From positions 1 through 11,972 of the forward strand of contig JAISSE010000113.1 of assembly GCA_031273285.1 (NCBI GenBank): a stretch of DNA of 11,972 bases, written 5' to 3'. Position 1 is the stretch's first letter; each line of letters begins with the position of its first letter. The position numbers were made by a program, and so were the translations under genes. The stretch comes from Prevotellaceae bacterium. Lineage in GTDB: Bacteria > Bacteroidota > Bacteroidia > Bacteroidales > UBA932. A model generated the notes under the pieces. That model worked only from the letters and a program-made list of their open reading frames with translations. It was not told the origin of the DNA and ran no database searches. Positions 1-7,668 of this stretch are shown piece by piece.

Positions 1-261
1 ATATTTGACGTGTCCGTCGATAACCTGCGGACCTTCATGATCAATGCTTTCGGCATTCGGGCTGATGATATTTGCACAAATATCCCCGATTATCTCCAGC
101 GTTTTGTCATAACTGTCCAATGCGTCTTCGAGACTTACGGGAGCGTAGTCGTATTGATGCCGGTCGGTAAAACCCTTTTCCTTGAGTTCTACGATTTTGT
201 TCATCAGCGGATGTTCCAGATGAAATTTCAAGTCTTTGTTGTCGGAATAAAAATTTGCCAT
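1..261 (-). CDS. Acyl-CoA dehydrogenase, N-terminal part (cut by window edge)
   Basis: Only the first 87 codons are present; the gene runs off the left edge. The ATG (complement of 259-261) begins MANFYSDNKDLKFHLEHPLM, followed by an acidic helical stretch containing YDYAPVSLEDALDSYDKTLE and then ISPNAESIDHEGP. This start and these motifs are typical of the long acyl-CoA dehydrogenases of Bacteroidales, usually around 560-600 residues, which oxidise acyl-CoA to enoyl-CoA with FAD and pass electrons to electron-transfer flavoprotein in the cytoplasm. The FAD-binding and catalytic regions lie outside the window, so activity cannot be judged. In many relatives etfB/etfA sit immediately upstream; here the upstream 750 bases are non-coding, so the gene has its own promoter or a more distant partner. 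The family call is from remembered N-terminal similarity. Confidence 0.85.
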   Translation of the reverse strand, partial: MANFYSDNKDLKFHLEHPLMNKIVELKEKGFTDRHQYDYAPVSLEDALDSYDKTLEIIGDICANIISPNAESIDHEGPQVIDGHVKY

Positions 262-362
262 TATGTTAATATTTAATTTTCAGTATAAAAATCCATTTCA
301 TTTCATGTTTTCGACCATGTCGAACAGCGAAAATCAACCGTTCAAACCGTCGGATTCGATTT

Positions 363-370
363 CAAAGGTA
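363..370 (-). promoter_or_regulatory. Possible -7 element for the acyl-CoA dehydrogenase gene
   Basis: On the minus strand this reads TACCTTTG, a full match to the Bacteroidota -7 consensus TAnnTTTG. It lies about 100 bases upstream of the ATG. No convincing -33 TTTG is found at the usual distance, so this is a weak call. Confidence 0.3.
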
Positions 371-730
371 TAAAAATATTTTATTTCGGATGATTAATTA
401 TTGATTGAAAACCTGTAATTGTTTTAAAACAACCGAATTATAATTAAATACATGCTGTCGATTTATCCCTGTTTGAACGGAAGCGAATCATCAAAAACAG
501 CGAAAAACGACGATGAACTATAAACGATGGATGGAATAGGTACAGTCTAAGAAGACGACAGGTAGTACCTAAGCCGGACAGGCTGAATCAAAAAGGAAAG
601 GATATTCTGCCGAAAAGTACATCAATTTAACAAATAAGATACTAACAGAGTATTGAACAGGGTTTGCAGGGTCGGCGGATGGAAAGCCCCTAACAGGGAT
701 TTAATGTTGATAACCACGTACAAATGAGCC

Positions 731-877
731 GCAGGCGAAGCGCAGTGCGGGGTTGCGGCGGCGTCTCTTCTCTCAATCCCGAAGCGGGTAGAACATCGGA
801 TGAATACCGGATTTGTTCAACTCCTGTGGAATTGTGATGGTGCGGGGTGTCGCTGCCCCGCACTGCGGCTCGCCTGC
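731..877. repeat. GC-rich imperfect inverted-repeat element
   Basis: The left arm at 731-757 and the right arm at 851-877 are inverted copies matching at 23 of 27 positions, with 93 bases between them. Weaker similarity extends outward: GATAACCACGT on the left against AATAACCCCGT in the complement of the right. The GC-rich composition contrasts with the AT-rich flanks. The overall look (GC-rich arms, short spacer, no credible ORF) is that of a dispersed non-coding intergenic repeat, a type common in Bacteroidales genomes. No target-site duplication was found, so a MITE origin is not shown. Confidence 0.6.
839..864. repeat. Strong GC hairpin inside the inverted-repeat element
   Basis: GTGCGGGG at 840-847 and CCCCGCAC at 856-863 form a perfect 8-bp stem around an 8-base loop, with a possible G-U pair outside. 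No T-run follows on either strand, so it is not an intrinsic terminator. The right arm of this hairpin could instead pair with the left arm of the larger repeat (731-757), so the two structures would be mutually exclusive in RNA. Confidence 0.6.
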
Positions 878-886
878 ACGGGGTTA

Positions 887-901
887 TTGACTGCGTCGAA
901 C
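887..901 (-). repeat. 15-bp dispersed word, copy A
   Basis: The complement reads GTTCGACGCAGTCAA. The identical 15 bases occur on the plus strand at 4541-4555, beyond the end of the glycosidase gene. In both places CGTGA lies a few bases before the word. This copy abuts the right arm of the inverted-repeat element and may belong to it. Confidence 0.6.
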
Positions 902-958
902 TTCGTTTCACGGATAAATTTCGCCGGCAAATGAAATTTTTTTACGCATTAATCTTTT

Positions 959-976
959 ATTAACCCTTTTGTTAAT
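959..976. promoter_or_regulatory. Palindrome in the glycosidase promoter, possible operator
   Basis: ATTAAC, six bases, GTTAAT forms a perfect 6-bp dyad. It covers the place where a -33 element would lie relative to the -7 element at 988-995. That position and symmetry suit the binding site of a dimeric transcription factor that could control the glycosidase. AT-rich dyads of this size also arise by chance, so the regulatory role is inferred. Confidence 0.3.
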
Positions 977-987
977 CCCGGAAGTTG

Positions 988-995
988 TATTTTTG
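988..995 (+). promoter_or_regulatory. -7 promoter element of the GH43-GH95 gene
   Basis: TATTTTTG matches TAnnTTTG. A TTTG at 968-971 could act as -33, although its 16-base spacer is shorter than usual. Transcription would begin near 1002, giving a short leader before the ATG at 1019. Confidence 0.55.
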
Positions 996-1018
996 CAAAA
1001 AATATTAATAAATGTGTT

Positions 1019-4000
1019 ATGACTAAAAATGACAATATGAAGAAAGTTTTACCGTTTTTGTGTCTCGCAGCCGGGTTATTCGCCAATTTGTGTGCGGCTC
1101 GGAACAATCCGTTTGTAAGAGACCTCTACACCGCCGACCCTTCCGCTCATGTATGGGCTGACGGCAGGCTTTATGTTTATCCCTCGCACGACGTCGATCC
1201 TCCGCGCGGATGCGACCTGATGGACAAATATCATGTCTATTCGACCGACGATATGGTTAACTGGACGGATCACGGCGAAATCCTCGGTTCGGAGCAGGTC
1301 GCCTGGGGACGTCCGGAAGGCGGATTTATGTGGGCGCCGGACTGTGCCTACAAAAACGGAACATATTATTTCTATTTTCCCCATCCGAGCGGAACAGACT
1401 GGAACAATACCTGGAAAATAGGGATAGCCACAAGCAAACAGCCTGCCGGCGCCTTTGAAGTTCAGGGCTATATCGAAGGATTGCCGGAGTTTGCAATGAT
1501 TGACCCTGCCGTCTTTATTGACGACGACGGACAGGCTTATTTTTATTATGGCGGCGGTAGCAGATGTATGGGCGCCAAGCTGAAAGACAACATGATGGAA
1601 CTCGACGGGCCACTGCTGAACATGGAAGGTCTCGACGATTTCCACGAAGCGGCATGGGTACACAAACGGAACGGAATCTATTATCTTTCGTATGCCGACA
1701 ACGAACGGCGCGGCAACAGGTTAAGATATGCCACAAGCAAAAACCCGCTGGGACCGTGGACGTATCGCGACGTTTTTCTGGATAATACGGGTTCGGATAC
1801 AAATCACGGCTCAATCGTTGAATATAAGGGACAATCGTACATCTTTTATCATAACTGCGACCTGTCGGGACAGGGCAATCTGCGTTCAATATGTTTCGAC
1901 AAACTGTATTATAATGAAGACGGGACAATCAAAAAAGTTGTGCAGACAACAGGACTTGAGGCAAGCAAACGTAAAACCCGGATTACCGCCGGATGGACGG
2001 ACCGCGCCCTGTTTTCGGGAAAAGAAGCCAGACCGCAGGGAAAAAATGTGATCTGGTCGCGAAACTCGGCTAAGGTATGGGAAGAAGGATATCCTGTCGG
2101 AAACGGAAAACTCGGAGCAGTGATATTCGGCGGAGTAGCGGACGAACGTATACAGCTGAACGAAAATACGGTATGGGACGGTTCTCCCTTAGACCCCAAC
2201 AATCCCGAAGGACTGAAAGCATTGCCGGAAGTGCAGCGTCTGCTGTTTGAAAACAAAAATAACGAGGCTGTGCAACTTGCCGAAAAAACCATGATGGGTA
2301 ATCCGCGAGGCGTTAAAGCCTATCAGTCGCTGGGCGAGTTGTGGTTTGATACTCCGGAGCTTAAAGCGGAAAATTATGTCCGAAGCCTTGATTTGTCCAC
2401 CGCCGTTACGACAGTGAAATATACTTCGGAAGGAGTGGGATACAAACGCGAATATTTCGCTTCGGCGGTCGATAATGTGATTGTTGTCAGAATTGTTGCC
2501 GATAAAAAGAATAAAATCAATCTTAATCTCACTTTAAGACGGGAAAGAAACGCCGAATGTCGCGGAATCCCTTCCGACCCCGCGTCCCTGCTTTTGACGG
2601 GACGTCTTTCTTCCGGCAACAGAGACAATTCGAAGCGGATAAGTTTTGCGGCACAGGTAAAGGCGGTAGCCGAAAACGGTTCGGTAACGTTTGTGCACGA
2701 CTCGTTCGGTCATACGAATATGCTCAATATCAAAGATGCCGATGCGCTGACCCTGTATATCGCCGGAGCGACCGATTATCCGGGAATGGAAAATCTTGCC
2801 AAAGGAATCATGGAATTTTCGGGAAATCCTGCTGATAAATGTGCCGAAACCATTGCGAAAGTGTCCGGTAAACAGTACGAACAGCTGAAAACGGCGCATC
2901 TTGCCGATTATCAACAATACTTCAACCGTGTCGAACTGGATTTGGGTACGGTATCTCCTGACATCGAAAATCTTACCACAAGCGAACGTCTGAATCTTGC
3001 CCGCAAAAACAGCAAGCCCGACATGGGGCTGGTAGAGACTTATTTCCAGTTCGGGCGATATTTGCTGATTTCGTCATCCCGCCCCGGAGGCATGCCCGCC
3101 AATCTTCAGGGTCTCTGGGCATGGCAGATGAATCCGCCGTGGAATGCCGATTTTCATACGAATATCAATTTCCAGATGAACTACTGGCCTGCGGAAATCA
3201 CCAATCTGTCCGAACTGCATGTTCCCATGTTCGATTTGACGGATGTGATGATAAAACCCGGAGAACAAAGCGCCAAGGTGATATACGGCGCACGCGGCTG
3301 GGTCGTTCATCACCTGACGGATGCATGGGGATTCACCGCGCCTGCCGACGGTCCGCAGGGAATATGGCCCATGGGTTCGGCATGGCTTGCTCAACATCCG
3401 TGGGAACACTACACATTTACAGGCGATAAGGATTTTCTTGCCCGGCGCGCCTATCCCATAATGAAGGGAGCAGCCCGCTTTATCATGGATTTTCTGGTCG
3501 AAGCGCCTGAGGGAACGGCATACGCCGGAAAACTCGTTACCAATCCCTCCTATTCTCCCGAAAATGCGTTTATTCTGCCCAACGGCGAACATTCGGTGTT
3601 CACCTACGGTGCAACCATGGATTTGGAAATCATCCACAATCTGCTGACCAATTGTGTCGAAGCCTGCAAAATCCTGAAAACGGACAATGACTTCCGCGCC
3701 GAATGTGAAAAAACGCTGAAACGCCTGCCCGCCATACAAATCAGCAAAACGACGGGACGCATTCTGGAATGGGCTGAAGATTACAGGGAAGCGGAACCGC
3801 ATCATCGGCACACGTCGCACCTGTTCGGGCTGCATCCCGGCAATCAGATAACGGTGGTCGGCACTCCCGATCTGGCTGAAGCCGCCCGTAAAACGCTGGT
3901 AGCCCGCGGCGATGACGGAACGGGATGGGGACTGGCATGGAAAATCAATATGTGGAACCGTCTGCACGACGGCGACCATGCGTTCAAACTGTTATCGGTG

Positions 4001-4387
4001 CTGCTGGGCAGCAAAACTTTACCGAACATGTTCGACGACCATCCGCCTTTCCAGATTGACGGCAATTTCGGAGCCACAGCCGCCATTGCCGAAATGTTTG
4101 TACAAAGCCATTTGCCCACCTCCGACGGCTCTTTCGACATCCATCTGCTGCCTTCGCTTCCGACGGATATGGCAGGCAGGGGTTCGGTAAAAGGTCTGCG
4201 CGCGCGCGGCGGTTTTATCGTGGACGTTTCGTGGGAAAACGGCAAACTGACCGAAGCGGTCGTTTTGTCCTCCCTGGGGGGAAAACTGCATCTTCGAACA
4301 GGCAACAGTCATGTTGTTTACAATACTAAAAAAGATGAAGTTATTACTGTAAACAACAGTCTGAAAAAGATTAAAAACAGATTATAA
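1019..4387 (+). CDS. Secreted two-domain glycoside hydrolase: GH43 fused to GH95
   Basis: The 1122-residue protein has an N-terminal signal peptide (core [20 protein letters not shown], likely cut after Ala27) and two catalytic domains. Residues about 30-315 are a GH43 five-bladed propeller with candidate triad Asp40 ([10 protein letters not shown]), Asp162 (MIDPAVF) and Glu210 (FHEAAW); GH43 enzymes are mostly alpha-L-arabinofuranosidases or beta-xylosidases. Residues about 342-1110 are GH95 (alpha-L-fucosidase or alpha-L-galactosidase): [19 protein letters not shown] at the start, [11 protein letters not shown] with Asn715 and Asn717, SPEN with Glu848 as probable general acid, [15 protein letters not shown], and FQIDGNFG with Asp1014. 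All expected catalytic residues appear present in both domains. Met7 is an alternative start that puts two lysines at the front of the signal peptide. Likely located in periplasm or on the cell surface; substrate probably a branched plant glycan. Exact specificity and GH43 subfamily cannot be read from sequence alone. Confidence 0.93.
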   Translation: MTKNDNMKKVLPFLCLAAGLFANLCAARNNPFVRDLYTADPSAHVWADGRLYVYPSHDVDPPRGCDLMDKYHVYSTDDMVNWTDHGEILGSEQVAWGRPEGGFMWAPDCAYKNGTYYFYFPHPSGTDWNNTWKIGIATSKQPAGAFEVQGYIEGLPEFAMIDPAVFIDDDGQAYFYYGGGSRCMGAKLKDNMMELDGPLLNMEGLDDFHEAAWVHKRNGIYYLSYADNERRGNRLRYATSKNPLGPWTYRDVFLDNTGSDTNHGSIVEYKGQSYIFYHNCDLSGQGNLRSICFDKLYYNEDGTIKKVVQTTGLEASKRKTRITAGWTDRALFSGKEARPQGKNVIWSRNSAKVWEEGYPVGNGKLGAVIFGGVADERIQLNENTVWDGSPLDPNNPEGLKALPEVQRLLFENKNNEAVQLAEKTMMGNPRGVKAYQSLGELWFDTPELKAENYVRSLDLSTAVTTVKYTSEGVGYKREYFASAVDNVIVVRIVADKKNKINLNLTLRRERNAECRGIPSDPASLLLTGRLSSGNRDNSKRISFAAQVKAVAENGSVTFVHDSFGHTNMLNIKDADALTLYIAGATDYPGMENLAKGIMEFSGNPADKCAETIAKVSGKQYEQLKTAHLADYQQYFNRVELDLGTVSPDIENLTTSERLNLARKNSKPDMGLVETYFQFGRYLLISSSRPGGMPANLQGLWAWQMNPPWNADFHTNINFQMNYWPAEITNLSELHVPMFDLTDVMIKPGEQSAKVIYGARGWVVHHLTDAWGFTAPADGPQGIWPMGSAWLAQHPWEHYTFTGDKDFLARRAYPIMKGAARFIMDFLVEAPEGTAYAGKLVTNPSYSPENAFILPNGEHSVFTYGATMDLEIIHNLLTNCVEACKILKTDNDFRAECEKTLKRLPAIQISKTTGRILEWAEDYREAEPHHRHTSHLFGLHPGNQITVVGTPDLAEAARKTLVARGDDGTGWGLAWKINMWNRLHDGDHAFKLLSVLLGSKTLPNMFDDHPPFQIDGNFGATAAIAEMFVQSHLPTSDGSFDIHLLPSLPTDMAGRGSVKGLRARGGFIVDVSWENGKLTEAVVLSSLGGKLHLRTGNSHVVYNTKKDEVITVNNSLKKIKNRL

Positions 4388-4454
4388 AGAACCTTATACA
4401 CGTAGATATTCAACTATTTGACCTATCTTAGCACCTGTTAAACCTTGACTGCAC

Positions 4455-4498
4455 GAGAATCTTGTCGGCAAATCCCCATCCGATAAGATTCTCTTTTT
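4455..4498 (+). terminator. Rho-independent terminator of the GH43-GH95 gene
   Basis: GAGAATCTTGTCGG at 4455-4468 pairs with CCGATAAGATTCTC at 4480-4493, giving a 14-bp stem with one G-U pair and an 11-base loop. TTTTT follows directly at 4494-4498. It sits 67 bases after the stop codon. No T-run exists on the other side, so it should act only on plus-strand transcripts. Confidence 0.88.
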
Positions 4499-4525
4499 AT
4501 AGTTGGGAGTTGGGAGTTGAGAATG

Positions 4526-4584
4526 AATTACGAAACGTGAGTTCGACGCAGTCAAACGTGAGTTCGACGTAGCCAATTACGAAA
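4526..4584. repeat. Two 21-bp tandem units between 10-bp direct repeats; 15-bp word copy B
   Basis: Units at 4533-4553 and 4554-4574 agree at 19 of 21 positions and each begins AAACGTGAGTTCGACG. The pair is bracketed by the direct repeat AATTACGAAA at 4526-4535 and 4575-4584. The first unit plus two bases contains GTTCGACGCAGTCAA (4541-4555), identical to the complement of 887-901. The arrangement resembles a small insertion into, or amplification within, a low-complexity spacer. Confidence 0.65.
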
Positions 4585-4605
4585 AGAATTGAGAGTTAAA
4601 AAGAA

Positions 4606-4633
4606 TCATCCTTCATCCCTCATCCCTCATCCT
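4606..4633. repeat. Four 7-bp tandem repeats beside the TonB receptor stop codon
   Basis: The units TCATCCT, TCATCCC, TCATCCC, TCATCCT lie head to tail and end two bases before the stop codon of the receptor gene (complement of 4636-4638). Such short tandem arrays are prone to slippage, but they lie outside the reading frame here. Confidence 0.7.
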
Positions 4634-4635
4634 TC

Positions 4636-7257
4636 TCAGAACATAAACCTCAGCATCAGATACATTGTTCTGCCGTAAATATAAGCGTATCTTGTTTCGC
4701 TGCTTTCCGTGCCGAACGGACTGTATGCGCCCAGGATACCTTCGCTGCCGAGCAAATTCTGCACATGCACGTTCAGGCTCAATGCCTGCTTGCGTTTGCC
4801 GCCGAATACAAAAACATATCCGCCTTTAAAATTGAGAGTAAACGTCCCCGTCAATCCGGGTTGTTCGCGAATATTGTCATGTGCCGACAAATAGCTGCCG
4901 GATAATATTATCGGATTTATATCCGCATAACTTTGACCCGTGTATGCGAGGTTCAGTCCAAGCCAGAAACGCAGGGGCGATTCATATACAGCGCCTGCCG
5001 CAATCGCCAGACCGGGAGCGTTTCCGATAAATAATCCGTTCATATTGACGGTGTCATTCAGCCGTACCGTGTTGATATTTTCCTGCAACAGCGTAATATT
5101 CGGGTCGGAGATATACTTGTATACTCCGTATGATGCAGCCAAATCGGCTTTCAGTCCCTTGACGATACTGAATCTTGCGGAGGCTTCTCCTCCGATATGT
5201 CTCGAATCCAGTCCCGAAATTCCCATGTCGAAACGGCTGAGATAATCGTTGTCGTAGTAGCTTCGGACTAACGACCGGTCTTTAATCTGCGTGAAAAAAG
5301 CGGACACGCGCAAATCCACGACGGCAGCGGACAAATTGAAATTCATTTCGGCAGCCAGTATCTTTTCGTTCTTCAGACCGGGCAGCAGATTTCCCGAGAT
5401 TCGCGGAGACAAATAGGCGTCAGAGAATAAAGGCGCTCGATTCGAATACATTACGTTCGCTTCAACATCGCTTCTCGATGTCAGTTTATAGGCTACGCCT
5501 GCTTTTCCCGAATAGTTGAAAAATTTTCGGGAGGGTTGTTTCGCATCCGAATCAGCGACTTTTCCGTTTTTGATATTGCCGGTGTAACCATACGAAAGAT
5601 AAGATGTTGAAGCTCCCAGACTGAATTTTAACATCTGCATGTAGTACCTCCACACATTCCACAACTTGTACGATTGCTGTCTTACGGAATAATCGTGTCC
5701 CGTTTTTCCGCCGCTCGCAATCTTCCTGTCGGGCAGATGTATGTCGAACTGGTAAAAATCGGGATTGTCCGGAGGGGTTAAAAATTTGTCCGTATTAAGC
5801 CAGTGGTTTCCGCCCAGCAGGTCATATACTTCATTATAATATCTTCCGAAATACAGTTTTGCCTCGACGCCTGCCGTTGTTTCGAGATTTCCCCATTCCA
5901 GCAGGTCGTAAACGCTGTTGAGCGCAATCATTGTTCTGTTCGAGGAGTGTTTATCAAGGATATATTGAGACTGTCCGCCGGCAGACGTCCGATTTTCGGA
6001 ATATATCGAATCCCAGACAATTTGACCTGCCGACACCGGATTGCGCTGAAATCCCGTCCAGTCGGAATGGGACGCTTCGCTGGTCGTATTCAAGCCCGTT
6101 TCGCCTCTGTTGCCGCTCGAAAACAGTACGGACGTGTTCAGCGTCGAAACTTCGCCTTCCCATTCGTGCGATACGCCAAGTAAGGGCTGATGAAATATAT
6201 TCCGGCGCGAATTTTTCGCAATACCGCTGTTATAGCCCCATGCGGAATTATGGTAGTTGTCTCCCTTTTGGTCATAGACGGTTTGCGTAGAATAGTTTAC
6301 CAAACCTCTTTTTGTCGGCGAACCTGCTACGAAGAAGGCAAAACTGTGGAAATCGTCTATGCGTTTTCCGGCGGAAAACAGGTAGGATATTCCCTCGTAT
6401 TGTGTTCCTGCGATAAATCCTTCGCCCAGTTTTCCCGACACATACATACCCAGCGCCCATCCGGAAGCCATTTCTCCGCTCGAATACAGGGCGTCCATCG
6501 AATGTGTATACAAAGAATTGCCGAAAGTGTACGACACTTTTTTGCGCGGATACATTCGCAGCGGATTGATGTCAATATTGCTGTATCCGCCGATATCGCC
6601 GTAAAAAATCCTGTTATCGACCAAACGCGAACTGCCGGTATTTTTTTTCGCAATATCAATAAATCCGTGAAGAAGACCGGCATAGGCATATCCCGCTTCA
6701 GGGTCGTTGAACGATGCCCCGTTGATATAGACTTCGGTATTCCTCCAGTCGTATCCACGCATTTTGAAACCGTGCATACCCAGCTGCAAATTAGTTGCTT
6801 TGGCAAGCGCGTCGTCGTTCCAGAACAATGCCGCCGCACCGATATTGCCGATTGTCTGTCCGTTTATTTCCGGTCGGTCGGGCATCAGGTCATTGACTGT
6901 TATCGGATTAATATCCCTGTATTCGGGTCTGACGAATATCACTCCAAGTTCCGTTCTTCCCGGAGTAAAAGTGTACTCCTTCGTTTCGTATCCGTCGGCA
7001 GAAATTATAAGCGTCAAATCGGCAGAGGAAGTGATTCGCAAGCCTTTCCCGTCTATTGCAAAATAACCTGTTCCATCGGCATATACGGTTTTATCCATCC
7101 CCTTGAGTTCCACTTTTGCCCATCGTACCGGAACCAGCAGATTTCCTTCTTCTCTAAGGCTGCCGATGACAAATATTTGATTCATGTTTTCCATATAAAT
7201 CTGCGCACGGACTTCAAAAACCGGCAGCAGCAGGAACAATAACATTAATTTCTTCAT
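4636..7257 (-). CDS. TonB-dependent outer-membrane receptor with CarboxypepD_reg-like N-domain
   Basis: The 873-residue protein is counted from the ATG at 7257, which gives a clean signal peptide, MKKLMLLFLLLPVFEVRA. An in-frame ATG at 7326 would add 23 residues and bury that signal, so it was rejected. Residues about 28-110 form a CarboxypepD_reg-like beta-sandwich (GTGYFAIDGKG, SADGYETKEYTFTPG). Residues about 115-230 look like the plug, including FKMRGYDWRNTEVYINGA (164-181). The rest is rich in alternating aromatic beta-strands and ends YLMLRFMF with a terminal Phe, as expected for a TonB-dependent beta-barrel assembled by the BAM complex. Such receptors import glycans, siderophores, vitamin B12 or other ligands with energy from TonB-ExbBD. 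No SusD gene lies on either side, so it may not be a SusC proper. It converges on the GH43-GH95 gene across a 248-base spacer. The ligand is unknown. Confidence 0.88.
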   Translation of the reverse strand: MKKLMLLFLLLPVFEVRAQIYMENMNQIFVIGSLREEGNLLVPVRWAKVELKGMDKTVYADGTGYFAIDGKGLRITSSADLTLIISADGYETKEYTFTPGRTELGVIFVRPEYRDINPITVNDLMPDRPEINGQTIGNIGAAALFWNDDALAKATNLQLGMHGFKMRGYDWRNTEVYINGASFNDPEAGYAYAGLLHGFIDIAKKNTGSSRLVDNRIFYGDIGGYSNIDINPLRMYPRKKVSYTFGNSLYTHSMDALYSSGEMASGWALGMYVSGKLGEGFIAGTQYEGISYLFSAGKRIDDFHSFAFFVAGSPTKRGLVNYSTQTVYDQKGDNYHNSAWGYNSGIAKNSRRNIFHQPLLGVSHEWEGEVSTLNTSVLFSSGNRGETGLNTTSEASHSDWTGFQRNPVSAGQIVWDSIYSENRTSAGGQSQYILDKHSSNRTMIALNSVYDLLEWGNLETTAGVEAKLYFGRYYNEVYDLLGGNHWLNTDKFLTPPDNPDFYQFDIHLPDRKIASGGKTGHDYSVRQQSYKLWNVWRYYMQMLKFSLGASTSYLSYGYTGNIKNGKVADSDAKQPSRKFFNYSGKAGVAYKLTSRSDVEANVMYSNRAPLFSDAYLSPRISGNLLPGLKNEKILAAEMNFNLSAAVVDLRVSAFFTQIKDRSLVRSYYDNDYLSRFDMGISGLDSRHIGGEASARFSIVKGLKADLAASYGVYKYISDPNITLLQENINTVRLNDTVNMNGLFIGNAPGLAIAAGAVYESPLRFWLGLNLAYTGQSYADINPIILSGSYLSAHDNIREQPGLTGTFTLNFKGGYVFVFGGKRKQALSLNVHVQNLLGSEGILGAYSPFGTESSETRYAYIYGRTMYLMLRFMF

Positions 7258-7447
7258 TGTAATTCTAAATTTTAATGACTTACACAATAATACTTTTCCA
7301 GTATTTTCGCGATAAAAATACGACATTTATTTTAAAGTGAAAAAAACCGATTCGAAAACCCCGACCCGGTAAGGTTTTAACTGTTTTGAATGAATGACTT
7401 ATAAAAGCGATATCCTGAGTTGATATTATCGCAAAACAGGCGCACGA

Positions 7448-7597
7448 ATGATGGAATTTCGACGGATTTTACGGAATTATTCATCTCGCGAGCTTTTTCC
7501 CGTTTCCGAATGTGGGAATAATTGTTTTTCAACCGTACTGACCGGATGCGGACTTATCGGCATCTTCACGTCCGAAATCAAGAAAATCAGTGATTAA
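7448..7597 (+). CDS. Doubtful 49-residue open frame
   Basis: A double ATG at 7448-7453 opens a frame of 49 codons ending at TAA 7595-7597. The product starts MMEFRRILRNYSS and contains STVLTGCGLIGIFTSE before a lysine-rich end. It resembles nothing I know. It has three cysteines, a short glycine-rich hydrophobic stretch and no clear promoter or ribosome binding site. It could be a small protein, a gene remnant or a chance frame; chance is most likely. Confidence 0.12.
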   Translation: MMEFRRILRNYSSRELFPVSECGNNCFSTVLTGCGLIGIFTSEIKKISD

Positions 7598-7641
7598 CAG
7601 ATAAAAGAAAAAATTATGCGTAGAGTTTGCAAAAAAACATT

Positions 7642-7649
7642 TATCTTTA
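7642..7649 (+). promoter_or_regulatory. -7 promoter element of the rpn-like gene
   Basis: TATCTTTA differs from TAnnTTTG only at the last base. Transcription would begin near 7656, about 13 bases before the ATG at 7669. This decides the start: an in-frame ATG at 7627 would lie upstream of the predicted transcript. Confidence 0.45.
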
Positions 7650-7668
7650 CGGCATAATTTTTGGGGAT

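Larger units (their letters stand above)
262..1018. other. Long intergenic region with repeats, no convincing gene
   Basis: This 757-base spacer separates divergent genes. Positions 262-530 are AT-rich with nothing recognisable beyond a possible -7 element. Positions 538-698 hold four small potential hairpins: AGGTAC/GTACCT at 538-570, AGCC/GGCT at 572-584, ATACT/AGTAT at 639-653 and CCCT/AGGG at 688-698. Positions 713-901 are clearly richer in GC and contain an inverted-repeat element. Positions 930-1018 return to AT-rich sequence carrying the promoter of the next gene. The open frames here are short and resemble no protein I know. Confidence 0.7.
7258..7668. other. AT-rich divergent intergenic region
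   Basis: This 411-base spacer lies between the receptor (minus) and the rpn-like gene (plus). It contains two possible hairpins: AAAACC/GGTTTT at 7355-7378 and GCGATA/TATCGC at 7407-7432. TATTATTG on the minus strand (7285-7292) is one base off the -7 consensus and might serve the receptor. A 49-codon open frame occupies 7448-7597. Nothing else was recognised. Confidence 0.6.

Noticed and set aside
10..276. 88-codon open frame on the plus strand
   Set aside because: It is antisense to the acyl-CoA dehydrogenase N-terminus, which has recognisable family motifs.
690..911. 73-codon open frame on the minus strand
   Set aside because: It is produced by the GC-rich inverted-repeat element, is rich in Arg, Thr and Pro, and resembles no protein family.
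3074..3979. 301-codon open frame antisense to the GH95 domain
   Set aside because: The plus strand here carries GH95 catalytic motifs, and the antisense product has no recognisable domain.
4394..4576. 60-codon open frame on the minus strand
   Set aside because: It runs through the terminator hairpin and the 21-bp tandem repeats and has no family features.
6190..7242. 350-codon open frame on the plus strand
   Set aside because: It is antisense to the plug and N-domain of the TonB receptor; its length reflects codon bias of the real gene.
1019..7257. A complete polysaccharide utilisation locus
   Set aside because: No SusD, no hybrid two-component or sigma/anti-sigma regulator is present, and the receptor and enzyme are convergent, so only a loose association can be claimed.
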